From Terriglobia bacterium (GTDB lineage: Bacteria > Acidobacteriota > Terriglobia > Bryobacterales > Bryobacteraceae): a stretch of 49,687 bases of DNA. The notes beneath the pieces are model-generated. The model was not told the DNA's origin, did no database searches, and was given only the letters and a program-made list of their open reading frames with translations. Positions 1 to 8,686 of this stretch are shown here, piece after piece. Where the stretch lies: assembly GCA_025350105.1 (NCBI GenBank), contig JANXYJ010000066.1, positions 1 through 49,687 of the forward strand, in the 5' to 3' direction. The translations under genes were made by a program, and so were the position numbers. Every line of letters starts with the position of its first letter. Position 1 is the first letter of the stretch.

Positions 1-48
1 GCTACGGCCGGCACCACCGAAAACCCTGGCGGGCTAAGAACATACGAA

Positions 49-88
49 GGGACACTTCTAATGCACCAGGATAGGGGACATTTCTAAA
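49..88. repeat. Two short direct repeats, IS-end-like
   Basis: GGGACACTTCTAAT (49-62) is followed 26 bp later by GGGACATTTCTAAA (75-88), 12 of 14 bases identical. Closely spaced GGGACAYTTCTA repeats resemble the terminal repeats of some transposase-bearing insertion sequences. One frame from position 2 reads LRPAPPKTLAG and stops at 34-36, which could be the 3' end of a truncated upstream gene. No transposase can be recognised in the 206 bases available, so an IS end is an inference from pattern only. Confidence 0.35.
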
Positions 89-115
89 AACCGTTGACAT
101 ATTCATCAGAACGCA

Positions 116-145
116 TTGACTCCACCTTTCCGGCACGAGTATGCT
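116..145 (+). promoter_or_regulatory. Possible promoter for fdhA
   Basis: TTGACT (116-121) and TATGCT (140-145) are separated by 18 bp and lie about 60 bp before the fdhA start at 207. A second TTGACA at 94-99 has no acceptable -10 at 16-18 bp. Sigma-70-like by eye only. Confidence 0.3.
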
Positions 146-206
146 GTTACCTGCGTTTTCAATTGAACTGACAAATTCAACAGCGGAAATTCAGAGGAGA
201 ATCAGC

Positions 207-1427
207 ATGGCAACCAATCGAGGCGTCGCCTACGTAGGCCCTGGCAAAGTGGAAGTTAAATCCATCGACTTCCCGAAACTGCGGATGCCCAAGAGCGAGA
301 CCAACCCCTTCGGAGGAAAAGACGCGCCGCACGGGGTGATCCTCAAGGTGGTCACCACCAACATCTGTGGGTCGGACCAGCACATGGTGCGCGGCCGCAC
401 CACCGCGCCCAAGGGCCTGATCCTGGGCCACGAAATCACTGGCGAAATTATCGAGAAGGGCAAGGATGTTGAGATGCTGAGCATCGGTGACATTGTCACT
501 GTGCCCTTCAACATCGCGTGTGGCCGTTGCCGTAATTGCCGCGAAGGTAAAACTGGAATTTGTTTGACGGTGAATCCGGCGCGCCCCGGCGCGGCGTACG
601 GCTACGTCGACATGGGCGGCTGGGTGGGCGGACAGGCCGAATACGTGATGGTTCCCTATGCGGATTTCAACCTGATCAAGTTCCCCAACAAGGAACGTGC
701 CATGGCGAAGATCAAGGATTTGACCTTGCTCTCCGATATTTTCCCCACCGGCTATCACGGGGCGATTCAAGCCGGCGTGACCAGCGGATCCATCGTTTAC
801 GTGGCCGGCGCCGGGCCAGTGGGATTGGCTTGCGCGGCGTCGTGCCACCTGTTGGGCGCGGCTGTTGTCATCGTCGGAGATATGATTCCGGCGCGCTTGA
901 AACAGGCCAAAAGCTTCGGCTGTGAGACCATCGATCTGCGGCAGGAGGGTTCTCTGGCCGATCACATCGCCGCCATTACCGGCGAGCCGTTGGTTGATTC
1001 CGCCATTGACTGCGTGGGCTTTGAAGCACATGGAACCGGCGGCGAAGCCAGCGTCGAACGCCCGGCCACGGTGCTGAATTCCATCATGGAGATCACCCGC
1101 GCGGGTGGCTCGCTGGGCATTCCGGGTTTATATGTAACCGGCGATCCGGGTGGTGTGGATGCTGCGGCGAAAATCGGTTCGCTCAGCATTCGCATTGGCC
1201 TGGGCTGGGCCAAATCGCACTCGCTACACACCGGCCAGTGCCCGGTGCTGCGCTACAACCGCCAGTTGATGCAGGCGATTCTCTACGACAAAATTCAGAT
1301 CGCCAAGGCCTGCAACGTCGGTATCATTTCGCTGGACGACGCGCCCAAGGGCTACATGGACTTCGACAAAGGCGCGGCGAAAAAGTTCGTGATCGATCCG
1401 CACGGCAGTACCAAAAAGGCGGCGTAG
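207..1427 (+). CDS. fdhA: Glutathione-independent formaldehyde dehydrogenase (zinc MDR)
   Basis: This 406-residue protein is predicted to oxidise formaldehyde to formate with NAD+, without added glutathione, in the cytoplasm. It belongs to the zinc medium-chain dehydrogenases and matches the Pseudomonas putida-type enzyme in length (about 400 residues) and in the long insert before the Rossmann fold. Visible features: catalytic zinc Cys54 (NICGSDQHM) with His75-Glu76 (GHE), the structural-zinc set Cys105/108/111/119, and the nucleotide-binding GAGPVGLACAA motif. The ATG at 207 was chosen over an in-frame ATG at 141 because GAGGAGA lies just upstream and homologues begin here. It is a single gene, convergent with the next one, 6 bp apart. 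A related aldehyde dismutase activity cannot be excluded. Confidence 0.88.
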   Translation: MATNRGVAYVGPGKVEVKSIDFPKLRMPKSETNPFGGKDAPHGVILKVVTTNICGSDQHMVRGRTTAPKGLILGHEITGEIIEKGKDVEMLSIGDIVTVPFNIACGRCRNCREGKTGICLTVNPARPGAAYGYVDMGGWVGGQAEYVMVPYADFNLIKFPNKERAMAKIKDLTLLSDIFPTGYHGAIQAGVTSGSIVYVAGAGPVGLACAASCHLLGAAVVIVGDMIPARLKQAKSFGCETIDLRQEGSLADHIAAITGEPLVDSAIDCVGFEAHGTGGEASVERPATVLNSIMEITRAGGSLGIPGLYVTGDPGGVDAAAKIGSLSIRIGLGWAKSHSLHTGQCPVLRYNRQLMQAILYDKIQIAKACNVGIISLDDAPKGYMDFDKGAAKKFVIDPHGSTKKAA

Positions 1428-1433
1428 TTCTTC

Positions 1434-3071
1434 TTAAACCACATATCGCCCGGCGTCCAAAACGCGCCGGGCGATTTTGCGTCTCAGCCCAATCACGTCG
1501 ACAGGCCCTAAAACAATTTGCGGCGCTTGTATTTGCCCGCAGGCATTGAAAATTTCGCCCGCCGCCAGATTGATTTTCGCCGCCGCATCGCGGATCAAAA
1601 CGGCGGACATCTCCTGTGCCGCCTTCGTGCCGCGTTTCTGCGCACGCCCGGCAACCGAGTCCATCGCAAACGTCTGCAGGATGATATCGGCAATGGCCAT
1701 CACCACTTCCTGCTGTTGGTCCAAGCCCGCTGAAAACGTTTCATGCGCCAAGCGCAAGCAGGTGAGTGCAATGTTTTTTGCCTGCGCCAGCACATTGCTT
1801 CCAGTGAGTGGCGCCGTCATCTCCAAGCGCCCGCGCGCAATCCGCTTCAGCAACATGGTAACGATCAACTGCCGGTTGATTTCGTTGCTGCCTTCAAAGA
1901 TGCGGAAAATGCGCGCATCGCGATAGTGGCGCTCCACCGCATAGTCGTGGTGATAGCCGTAGCCACCGTGAATCTGCACGCCTTCGTCGACAACATAGCC
2001 CACGGCTTCCGAAGCGAACACTTTTACGATGGAGCACTCAATGGCAAATTCCTCCAGCGCCTGCATCTCGTCAGCGCCCGCTTGCCTGGCCGCCTCCGCC
2101 ATTCCCACAACGCGCCATGCCATGCTCTCCACCGCAAAAATGCGCACGGCCATTTCGGCCAGCTTATGCTGAATCGCCCCAAACTCCGCGATGGACGAAC
2201 CAAACGCCTTACGCTCCTGGGCGTACCTGGCGCTGATTTTCAACACTTCTTTCGACGCACCCACCGCGTAAGAACCAATCTTCAATCGTCCAAAATTGAG
2301 GATATTGAACGCGACAATGTGGCCGCGGCCCACCTCGCCCAAGACATTTTCCGCCGGCACCGCGACGTTGTCGAAATACAGCGCCGTGGTGGAACTGCCA
2401 TGCAAGCCCATCTTGTTTTCTTCCGCGCCAATGCTCACACCGGCGAAATTGCGCTCCACCAAAAACGCCGTGAAATGTTCGCCGTTCACTTTCGCGAAAA
2501 CCGTGAACACATCCGCCATGCCGGCGTTGGTGATCCACATCTTCTGGCCATTCAGAATGTAGTTCGTACCATCTGCGCTTAACTCTGCCCGCGTGCGAAC
2601 GTTCAAGGCATCCGAGCCCGCCTGGGGTTCGGTCAAAGCATAGGCCGCAATCAACTCAGCCGAAGCCAGCTTCGGCAAATACTTTTCCTGTTGCCGCGGA
2701 GTCCCCCAATGCACCAGGGCCAGCGCGCCAATGCCCGCCTGCCCGCCATGCGAAACCATATAGGATGCGTCCCGCGCAAAGCATTCCTCAACGATCATGG
2801 CCGAGGCTAAATCCAGTTCCATGCCGCCGAAACGCTCCGGAATGGAGACGCCCGTAAAACCCAACTCGGCCGACTTGCGCAGAGCCGCGCGCAATACGCC
2901 CGGCTGCTTTTCGCGAATGGCCTGCAGATTGGGCGCTACTTCCTGCACCCAAAATTCCTCGGCCGAACGCGCAATCGCGCGGTGTTCCTCGCTGAAGTCT
3001 TCGGGCGTAAATTGTTGCTGGATTTGCGCGGTGGCAAAAAGAAAGCTTCCGCCTTGTGTAGGTTTCGTCAC
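1434..3071 (-). CDS. Long acyl-CoA dehydrogenase (VLCAD/ACAD9-like)
   Basis: Predicted FAD flavoprotein of 545 residues that introduces the alpha-beta double bond in acyl-CoA during fatty acid oxidation. The N-terminal and middle acyl-CoA dehydrogenase domains are clear (ALTEPQAGSD, KMWITNAGMADVFTVFAK). The C-terminal domain holds VQIHGGYGYHHDYAVERHYRD and FEGSNEINR, whose Glu is the expected catalytic base. About 150 further residues follow, as in very-long-chain and ACAD9-type enzymes, which are longer than the usual 380-400. The start is GTG at 3071; no strong ribosome site is visible. No electron-transfer flavoprotein or other beta-oxidation gene is adjacent, so the chain length used is not known. 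Confidence 0.85.
   Translation of the reverse strand: MTKPTQGGSFLFATAQIQQQFTPEDFSEEHRAIARSAEEFWVQEVAPNLQAIREKQPGVLRAALRKSAELGFTGVSIPERFGGMELDLASAMIVEECFARDASYMVSHGGQAGIGALALVHWGTPRQQEKYLPKLASAELIAAYALTEPQAGSDALNVRTRAELSADGTNYILNGQKMWITNAGMADVFTVFAKVNGEHFTAFLVERNFAGVSIGAEENKMGLHGSSTTALYFDNVAVPAENVLGEVGRGHIVAFNILNFGRLKIGSYAVGASKEVLKISARYAQERKAFGSSIAEFGAIQHKLAEMAVRIFAVESMAWRVVGMAEAARQAGADEMQALEEFAIECSIVKVFASEAVGYVVDEGVQIHGGYGYHHDYAVERHYRDARIFRIFEGSNEINRQLIVTMLLKRIARGRLEMTAPLTGSNVLAQAKNIALTCLRLAHETFSAGLDQQQEVVMAIADIILQTFAMDSVAGRAQKRGTKAAQEMSAVLIRDAAAKINLAAGEIFNACGQIQAPQIVLGPVDVIGLRRKIARRVLDAGRYVV
1447..1478 (+). terminator. Hairpin terminator for fdhA inside the opposite gene
   Basis: CGCCCGGCG (1447-1455) and CGCCGGGCG (1465-1473) form a perfect 9-bp GC stem with a 9-nt loop, followed by ATTTT. 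It lies 20 bp past the fdhA stop and within the last codons of the convergent acyl-CoA dehydrogenase gene, so the same bases serve as coding sequence on the other strand. The T-run is short, so strength is uncertain. Confidence 0.5.
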
Positions 3072-3140
3072 GTAAATGCCACTATATCAGCACCCTCAAA
3101 GGCCCTTGTTTTTAAAACATTTTGGAGTATTCTTGATGCT

Positions 3141-3848
3141 ATGAGTTCACCCTACGGCAACCAGCCCGGCTTCATGGATAAGTTGTTCGGCACCACGCAG
3201 CTGAACCCGGCGCGCGCCGATATCATTCATAAAACTTACCTGCTTCTTGCCCTCAGCGGTCTGGCCGCGTTTTGCGGTGGCTATTTGGGCATTCAATCGG
3301 AAATGCTGGCCAACTTGTTTACGGGTTGGCTGGGTTGGATTCTGGCGATGGTGCTATTGAACGCCATTCCGCGCGTGGCCATCGCAGCCCGCAACAATCC
3401 GGTGCTGGGCGTTTCGGCGCTGGTCGCCGATGGGTTCGTTTCCGGCCTGGTGCTGGCCCCCATACTGCGCTACGCCAGCCGCTTTGCGCCGGGGATCATC
3501 GAAACGGCCGTGGTGATGACGCTGGCCGTCTTCGCCGCCGTCACCATTTTTGTGATGCTGTCGCATAAAACATTTTCCGCGCCGCGCGGTTTGATGTTCG
3601 GCCTGTTCATCAGCATCATCGCCGCCATGCTGCTCAACTCGTTTTTGAACATCGGAATGATCGGCATTGTGATCGCGGTGGGCATCGGCATCATGGGCGT
3701 GTGCACGCTGGTCTACGCCACCAGCGACGTGCTGAACAATTCTCAGGCCGATAGCCCCATTCCCAGCGCTCTGATGCTGTTCGCTGGCCTGTTCAACGTT
3801 TTTATGGCGATTCTGAATATTTTGCTAAGAATGGACCGTCGGCGCTAG
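3141..3848 (+). CDS. Bax inhibitor-1/YccA family membrane protein
   Basis: A 235-residue, very hydrophobic protein with about seven predicted membrane segments, matching the bacterial BI-1/YccA family (UPF0005). Members are inner-membrane proteins; some are proposed calcium leak channels, and E. coli YccA modulates the FtsH protease. Family traits visible are the short soluble N-terminus, the evenly spaced helices and the acidic VYATSDVLNN segment before the last helix. The ATG at 3141 follows a possible TTGTTT/TATTCT promoter (3106-3133), which would leave almost no leader. The longer in-frame opening from 2982 overlaps the divergent gene and is not supported. Its role in this organism cannot be told from context. 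Confidence 0.8.
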   Translation: MSSPYGNQPGFMDKLFGTTQLNPARADIIHKTYLLLALSGLAAFCGGYLGIQSEMLANLFTGWLGWILAMVLLNAIPRVAIAARNNPVLGVSALVADGFVSGLVLAPILRYASRFAPGIIETAVVMTLAVFAAVTIFVMLSHKTFSAPRGLMFGLFISIIAAMLLNSFLNIGMIGIVIAVGIGIMGVCTLVYATSDVLNNSQADSPIPSALMLFAGLFNVFMAILNILLRMDRRR

Positions 3849-3887
3849 ATCGCCGGCCGAATATAACGGGACCGCCGGCGCTAAGCA

Positions 3888-4181
3888 CTACTTCTTAGCC
3901 TCGTTCGTCTTTGCGTTCTTGTCTTTCGATGAAGCCGGTTCCTTCGGCTTATACCCAGCCAATGACCGCTTGTGCGCCGCATAGTATTCGCCCGCTTCAT
4001 TCAGTGCCCGCGAATTCGGCGGATGGCAATACTCGCATGTCTGCCCCGTACGGCGCGTGTAATCGGGCTTGGCTCCGCTTGCTTTCGGGAACATCAAGGC
4101 GCCTGCAAGCAACACCACAGCGGGCACGATCCATTTGATCTTCAGCATTTCAATGAGCATTTTCCCCCAAAAAACCGTCAT
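3888..4181 (-). CDS. Small membrane-anchored c-type cytochrome-like protein
   Basis: A 97-residue protein with an N-terminal hydrophobic segment (WIVPAVVLLAGALMF) followed by one haem c-binding motif, CEYCH, in the sequence QTCEYCHPPNS. The tail is rich in Lys, Ser and Ala. It is probably exported or membrane-tethered, with the haem site outside the cytoplasm. I see only one CxxCH and no clear distal Met ligand. The ATG at 4181 has AGGAGAG just upstream, overlapping the stop of the preceding gene, so the two are likely co-transcribed. Whether it is an electron carrier or a sensor is unknown. Confidence 0.65.
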   Translation of the reverse strand: MTVFWGKMLIEMLKIKWIVPAVVLLAGALMFPKASGAKPDYTRRTGQTCEYCHPPNSRALNEAGEYYAAHKRSLAGYKPKEPASSKDKNAKTNEAKK

Positions 4182-4190
4182 GAAACTCTC

Positions 4191-4796
4191 CTAGACCTCC
4201 AGCACACACCCGCGCTTGCCCACGTTCATCGCCCGCGTCCGGCCCATTTGGTGCACCACGCCCTCCGCTTCGTGAATGTGTCCGCAGAAAAAATACGCCG
4301 GTTGATGCTCTTCGATGAATTCGCGCACCGCGCGGCTGCCTGCATGCAGCCCCTCGTGAATCTGGTCCAACGGAGTGTCCAGCGGCGGCGAATGGCAAAT
4401 CAAGACATCAGGCTTGTAGGTGCTGAATGGAATCAGCGCCGCGGCCATCTGGTCTTCGCTCATTTCGCCCGGGGTATCAAAAGGAGTCGGTGTCGAATAT
4501 CCCAATCCCGCAAAACGTACGCCGCCCAATTCCGCCGTCACGCCGTGAAAATTCAAAAAACCAAACTGCGTGCAAAATGTTTCAATGTCGCGGGCCGATT
4601 CATGATTGCCCGGCATAACGTACAGCGGCTTTCCGTTGGCCAGCCGCACCATGGTTTCCCCCACCGCCTCCAGCCCGCGCCCCCAGTTCACCAGATCGCC
4701 TGCCGCGAAGTAGGCATCGGCAGGCTGCGCCATCAGCTTGGCCAACGCGCCCAGTTGCCCGTGAATATCGGAGAATATAACGGCCTTCATGCTCAT
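4191..4796 (-). CDS. Calcineurin-like metallophosphoesterase
   Basis: A 201-residue single-domain phosphoesterase with the full set of dinuclear-metal motifs in order: SDIHGQ near residue 9, AAGDLVNWG near 33, GNHES near 64, ICHSPP in the second half and GHIHEAEG near 170. The family includes phosphodiesterases (YfcE/MJ0936-like) that act on nucleotides or phosphoesters; the substrate here is unknown. It ends 9 bp before the mini-cytochrome gene and is divergent from kgd, with only 38 bp between the two starts. Start codons at 4796 and 4790 are both possible. Confidence 0.82.
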   Translation of the reverse strand: MSMKAVIFSDIHGQLGALAKLMAQPADAYFAAGDLVNWGRGLEAVGETMVRLANGKPLYVMPGNHESARDIETFCTQFGFLNFHGVTAELGGVRFAGLGYSTPTPFDTPGEMSEDQMAAALIPFSTYKPDVLICHSPPLDTPLDQIHEGLHAGSRAVREFIEEHQPAYFFCGHIHEAEGVVHQMGRTRAMNVGKRGCVLEV

Positions 4797-4834
4797 CAGC
4801 TATCATAAAACTGTCCGCCCCTATACGTAAATCC

Positions 4835-7800
4835 ATGTCTGAAACACGCCTTTCTGACCCCAGCATGTCTGATCCGTCGCAACCTGATCTATCTGGGACG
4901 CCGAACACTACCGCACCTGCGCCCAACGTTAACAGCTGGCTGGCGGATGAACTCTACAGCCAGTATCTGCACGATCGCCAGGCGGTCGACCCCAGCTGGA
5001 AGCAAATGTTCGAGGGCAATGGAAAAACGGCCCCCTACGCGGCCGAGCCCAAGGGAAATGGCTCGACATCTATGGCCGCGGCGACAGCGAGAATCAGCGT
5101 CGAGCAGCCGACCATGTCTCAGCCCGGCATGAAAGCCTTGCCCGCCGCGCCGGCGTCACCCGTAGCGACAGCGCCAGCCGCCCCGGTAGTCCCCGTCGGT
5201 GCGGATGACCAAGCCATAGCCTTGCGGGGACCCGCTTTGAAGTTGGCCGAAAATATGTCGGCCAGCCTGACGGTGCCCACCGCCACCAGCCAGCGCGTGA
5301 TGCCCATCAAAGTGATGGACGAAAACCGCAGGGCCATCAATCAGTATCGCTCCACGCGCGGCCTCAGCAAGATTTCCTACACGCATCTGGTGGCTTGGGC
5401 CATTGTGCGCTCCATCGAAAAAGCGCCCGCGCTGAACGATGCCTTTTCCGATAACGGCGGCGAAGCTTCGCGGATCAAGCGGGGTCACGTCAACCTTGGT
5501 CTGGCGGTTGACGTCGCAGGTAAGGATGGGTCGCGGACGCTCCGCGTGCCGTCGATCAAGCAATGCGAAACCTTGAACTTCGCCCAATTTTTAACGGCCT
5601 ATGACGACATCGTGGTTCGTGCCCGCGGCAACAAGCTCACCATCGCCGACTACGATGGCACGACGATTTCGCTTACCAATCCGGGAACGGTAGGGACCGT
5701 TGGCTCCATTCCGCGGTTGATGCCTGGGCAAGGCGCGATCATCGCCACCGGCGCCATCGACTATCCGCCCGAATATCGCGGCGTTCCGGAAGAAACGCGC
5801 ACATCCATGGGCCTAAGCAAGGTGATGACCGTCACCTGCACCTACGATCATCGCGTGATTCAGGGCGCGGAGTCCGGGGCGTTTTTGGCGCACTTGCAGT
5901 CATTGCTGGAAGGCGAAAATAACTTCTACGGCCAGATTTACCAAGACCTGGCGATTCCCTTGCGGCCGATTCTTTGGGAAGCCGATCAGGCAGCGCCGCT
6001 GCAACGGAACGCCGATCCATTAAAGCAAGCCGCCGTCGCCCGCCTGATCCAAGCGTGGCGCGAACGCGGACACCTGGTTGCCGATATTGACCCGCTGGGC
6101 ATGCCCCGCAAACCGCATTCGGACCTGGACCCTTCCACCCACGGCCTGACTATTTGGGACCTGGACCGCAGCTTTCAGGTGAGTGCCACCGAAACCACCA
6201 CGCTGCGCGATCTGCTCGACCGTTTGCGGCTTACCTATGCCGGCAGCCTGGGCGTGGAGTTCATGCATTGCGACGATCCAGCGGAGCGCCAATGGTTCAT
6301 CCACGCCATGGAGCCCACTTCCAATCAATGGTCCTTGGATCCGGCCACGCAGAAGCGCGCGCTGAAATCCGTCGTCGAAGTGGAAGGCTTCGAAAACTTC
6401 CTGGAAAACCGCTTCAAAGGCAACAAGCGTTTTTCGATTGAAGGCGGCGAGACCTGCATCGCCATGATCGATGAACTGCTGGCGCGTGCGGCCAGCGACA
6501 AAATCAACGTGGAGGAATGCGTCATCGGCATGGCGCACCGTGGCCGCCTGGCGGTGCTGGCCAACGTCATCGGTAAAGGCGTTGCCCAAGTATTTTCGGA
6601 ATTCGAAGGCGAAATTTCCGAAGACGATTTCGAAGGTAGCGGCGACGTGAAGTATCACCTGGGCGCCAGCAATACGCGGCATTTTTCCGGAGACAAGAAA
6701 ATTACCGTCTCGGTTGCGCCCAATCCCAGCCATCTGGAGGCGGTGAACCCAGTCGTCGAAGGCATCGTGCGACCCAAGCAGGATCAACTGGGCGACGAAA
6801 AACGCGAACGCGTGATTCCTCTGCTGATCCACGGTGACGCCGCGATGGCAGGCCAAGGCATCGTCGCGGAGACCTTTAACCTTTCGCAGATCGATGGCTA
6901 CAACACCGGCGGGACCATTCACCTGGTCATCAACAATCAGATTGGCTTCACCACCAACCCAAGCGCGTCGCGCTCCACGACATATTGTTCGGATATCGCG
7001 CTGATGGTGAAGGCTCCGGTGCTGCACGTGAACGGTGACGATCCTGACGCTTGCATCCGCGCCATGCAACTTGCCTACGATTTTCGCCAGCGCTTCCATC
7101 GCGACGTGGTCCTCGACATGTTGTGCTGGCGCAAGCATGGGCACAACGAAGGCGACGACGCCAGCTACACCCAGCCGGTTCTGTACCGCAAGTTAAAGGA
7201 CCAAAAGCCGGTGACGCAGATTTACGCTGAACGCCTGCAGCGGGCCGGCGTCATTGCGGCCGGGGAAGTCACCGCCTGGCAGGAAGATCAGAAAAAGCGT
7301 CTGTACGAAATCTACGACCAGACGCAGAAAAACAAAGAAGATTGGGAACTGCTGGAAGTGAGCCCCGCGCCGCCGCTGGCCGTATTGCAGGACCTGCCGC
7401 CCACCGGCGTCAGTCCCGAGCAGTTGGCGCACGTATTGAAAGTGATGACGGCTTTCCCGGCTGACTTTCATGTGCATCCCAAACTCAGCAAGGTGGTGGA
7501 GAAGCGCGCCAGCGCCCTGCGCGACAACTCCATCGATTGGGCTTTGGCGGAGCAGTTGGCCTTCGGCAGCCTGGTGCTGGAAGGGACTTCGGTTCGCTTA
7601 AGCGGGCAGGACGCCGGCCGCGGCACTTTCAGTCACCGCCACGCCGAATTTCACGATTACGAAAACGATCGCGTGTATACACCGCTGGCACATATCGCTC
7701 CTAGCCGGGCGAAGTTCGAAGTCTATAACAGCCCGTTGAGCGAATACGGCGTGATGGGGTTTGAGTTTGGCTACAGCTTGGCCGATCCGCTGAGCCTGGT

Positions 7801-8668
7801 GGTCTGGGAAGCGCAGTACGGTGATTTTTCCAATGGCGCGCAAACCATCATTGATCAGTTCCTGGCCTCGGCCGAATCCAAGTGGGGCCAGCCCAGCGGG
7901 CTGACTTTGCTGCTGCCGCACGGGCAGGAAGGCGGCGGACCCGAACATTCCAGCGCACGCCTGGAACGCTATTTGCAACTGTGCGGCGAAAACAATATGC
8001 AGGTGGTGAACTGCACCACTCCGGCGCAATATTTCCACTTGCTGCGCCGCCAGATGCGCGGCGGCGTGGACCGCCGCGGTTTGCGCAAACCCTTAATCGT
8101 GATGGCGCCGAAAAGTCTTCTGCGCCACCCGAAAGTGGTCTCCACCATTTCCGATTTGACCGAAGGCTCTTTCTATCCGGTCCTCGAAGACCAAACCGTC
8201 ACCGATCCCGCGCCCATTCGGAAGATTCTGCTGTGCAACGGCAAAATTTATTACGAACTGCTGGCCGCCCGCGAAGCCCGCAAGGCTTTTGACCAAACCG
8301 CCGCCACCACGGCCATCGTCCGCATGGAGCAACTGTATCCGCTCCCCGAAGCCGAAATCCGCGCCATCATCGGGCACTACAAAAACGCCAGCGGCGTGGT
8401 TTGGGTGCAGGAAGAACCGCGCAACATGGGTGCGTGGATCTACATGCGCACGCGCCTGCAGCGCATCATGGCGAACGAAGCGCGCTCGCTGGGCTATGCC
8501 GGCCGGCCCGAAAGTTCCTCCACCGCTCCCGGTTCACCCAAGGTTCACATGCGAGAGCAAGGGGAGTTAATCGAACAGGCTTTCGCGCCGCCGACGCTGA
8601 ACCGCCGCTGGCGGAAACGTTTAGTGAAGCGCCGCAAGGCCAAGCCGGTGGAGACGCAGCCGGCCTAA
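4835..8668 (+). CDS. kgd: Multifunctional 2-oxoglutarate dehydrogenase E1 with E2-like domain (Kgd type)
   Basis: A 1277-residue TCA-cycle enzyme that decarboxylates 2-oxoglutarate with thiamine diphosphate and hands on the succinyl group. Domains in order: an OGDH N-terminal segment (ADELYSQYLHDR, residues 36-47), an Ala/Pro-rich linker, an E2-type succinyltransferase domain (about 130-375) with active-site region YDHRVIQGAESG (His339), then the E1 part with the thiamine motif GDAAMAGQG starting near 667 and INNQIGFTT. There is no lipoyl domain. This is the architecture of mycobacterial KGD rather than the ordinary 900-950-residue SucA. It stands alone: sucB and lpd are not adjacent. No clear Shine-Dalgarno precedes ATG 4835; Met11 (4865) is an alternative start. 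Confidence 0.92.
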   Translation: MSETRLSDPSMSDPSQPDLSGTPNTTAPAPNVNSWLADELYSQYLHDRQAVDPSWKQMFEGNGKTAPYAAEPKGNGSTSMAAATARISVEQPTMSQPGMKALPAAPASPVATAPAAPVVPVGADDQAIALRGPALKLAENMSASLTVPTATSQRVMPIKVMDENRRAINQYRSTRGLSKISYTHLVAWAIVRSIEKAPALNDAFSDNGGEASRIKRGHVNLGLAVDVAGKDGSRTLRVPSIKQCETLNFAQFLTAYDDIVVRARGNKLTIADYDGTTISLTNPGTVGTVGSIPRLMPGQGAIIATGAIDYPPEYRGVPEETRTSMGLSKVMTVTCTYDHRVIQGAESGAFLAHLQSLLEGENNFYGQIYQDLAIPLRPILWEADQAAPLQRNADPLKQAAVARLIQAWRERGHLVADIDPLGMPRKPHSDLDPSTHGLTIWDLDRSFQVSATETTTLRDLLDRLRLTYAGSLGVEFMHCDDPAERQWFIHAMEPTSNQWSLDPATQKRALKSVVEVEGFENFLENRFKGNKRFSIEGGETCIAMIDELLARAASDKINVEECVIGMAHRGRLAVLANVIGKGVAQVFSEFEGEISEDDFEGSGDVKYHLGASNTRHFSGDKKITVSVAPNPSHLEAVNPVVEGIVRPKQDQLGDEKRERVIPLLIHGDAAMAGQGIVAETFNLSQIDGYNTGGTIHLVINNQIGFTTNPSASRSTTYCSDIALMVKAPVLHVNGDDPDACIRAMQLAYDFRQRFHRDVVLDMLCWRKHGHNEGDDASYTQPVLYRKLKDQKPVTQIYAERLQRAGVIAAGEVTAWQEDQKKRLYEIYDQTQKNKEDWELLEVSPAPPLAVLQDLPPTGVSPEQLAHVLKVMTAFPADFHVHPKLSKVVEKRASALRDNSIDWALAEQLAFGSLVLEGTSVRLSGQDAGRGTFSHRHAEFHDYENDRVYTPLAHIAPSRAKFEVYNSPLSEYGVMGFEFGYSLADPLSLVVWEAQYGDFSNGAQTIIDQFLASAESKWGQPSGLTLLLPHGQEGGGPEHSSARLERYLQLCGENNMQVVNCTTPAQYFHLLRRQMRGGVDRRGLRKPLIVMAPKSLLRHPKVVSTISDLTEGSFYPVLEDQTVTDPAPIRKILLCNGKIYYELLAAREARKAFDQTAATTAIVRMEQLYPLPEAEIRAIIGHYKNASGVVWVQEEPRNMGAWIYMRTRLQRIMANEARSLGYAGRPESSSTAPGSPKVHMREQGELIEQAFAPPTLNRRWRKRLVKRRKAKPVETQPA

Positions 8669-8686
8669 CCATTCATTCGATAGTCC

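Noticed and set aside
3851-3880. CGCCGGC/GCCGGCG inverted repeat between convergent genes
   Set aside because: A 7-bp stem with a 16-nt loop and no T-run on either side; not a convincing terminator and not listed as one.
6020-7144. 374-codon open frame antisense to kgd
   Set aside because: Composition rich in His, Gly and Arg with no family features; it lies wholly within a strongly supported gene. A shadow of GC-rich codon bias.
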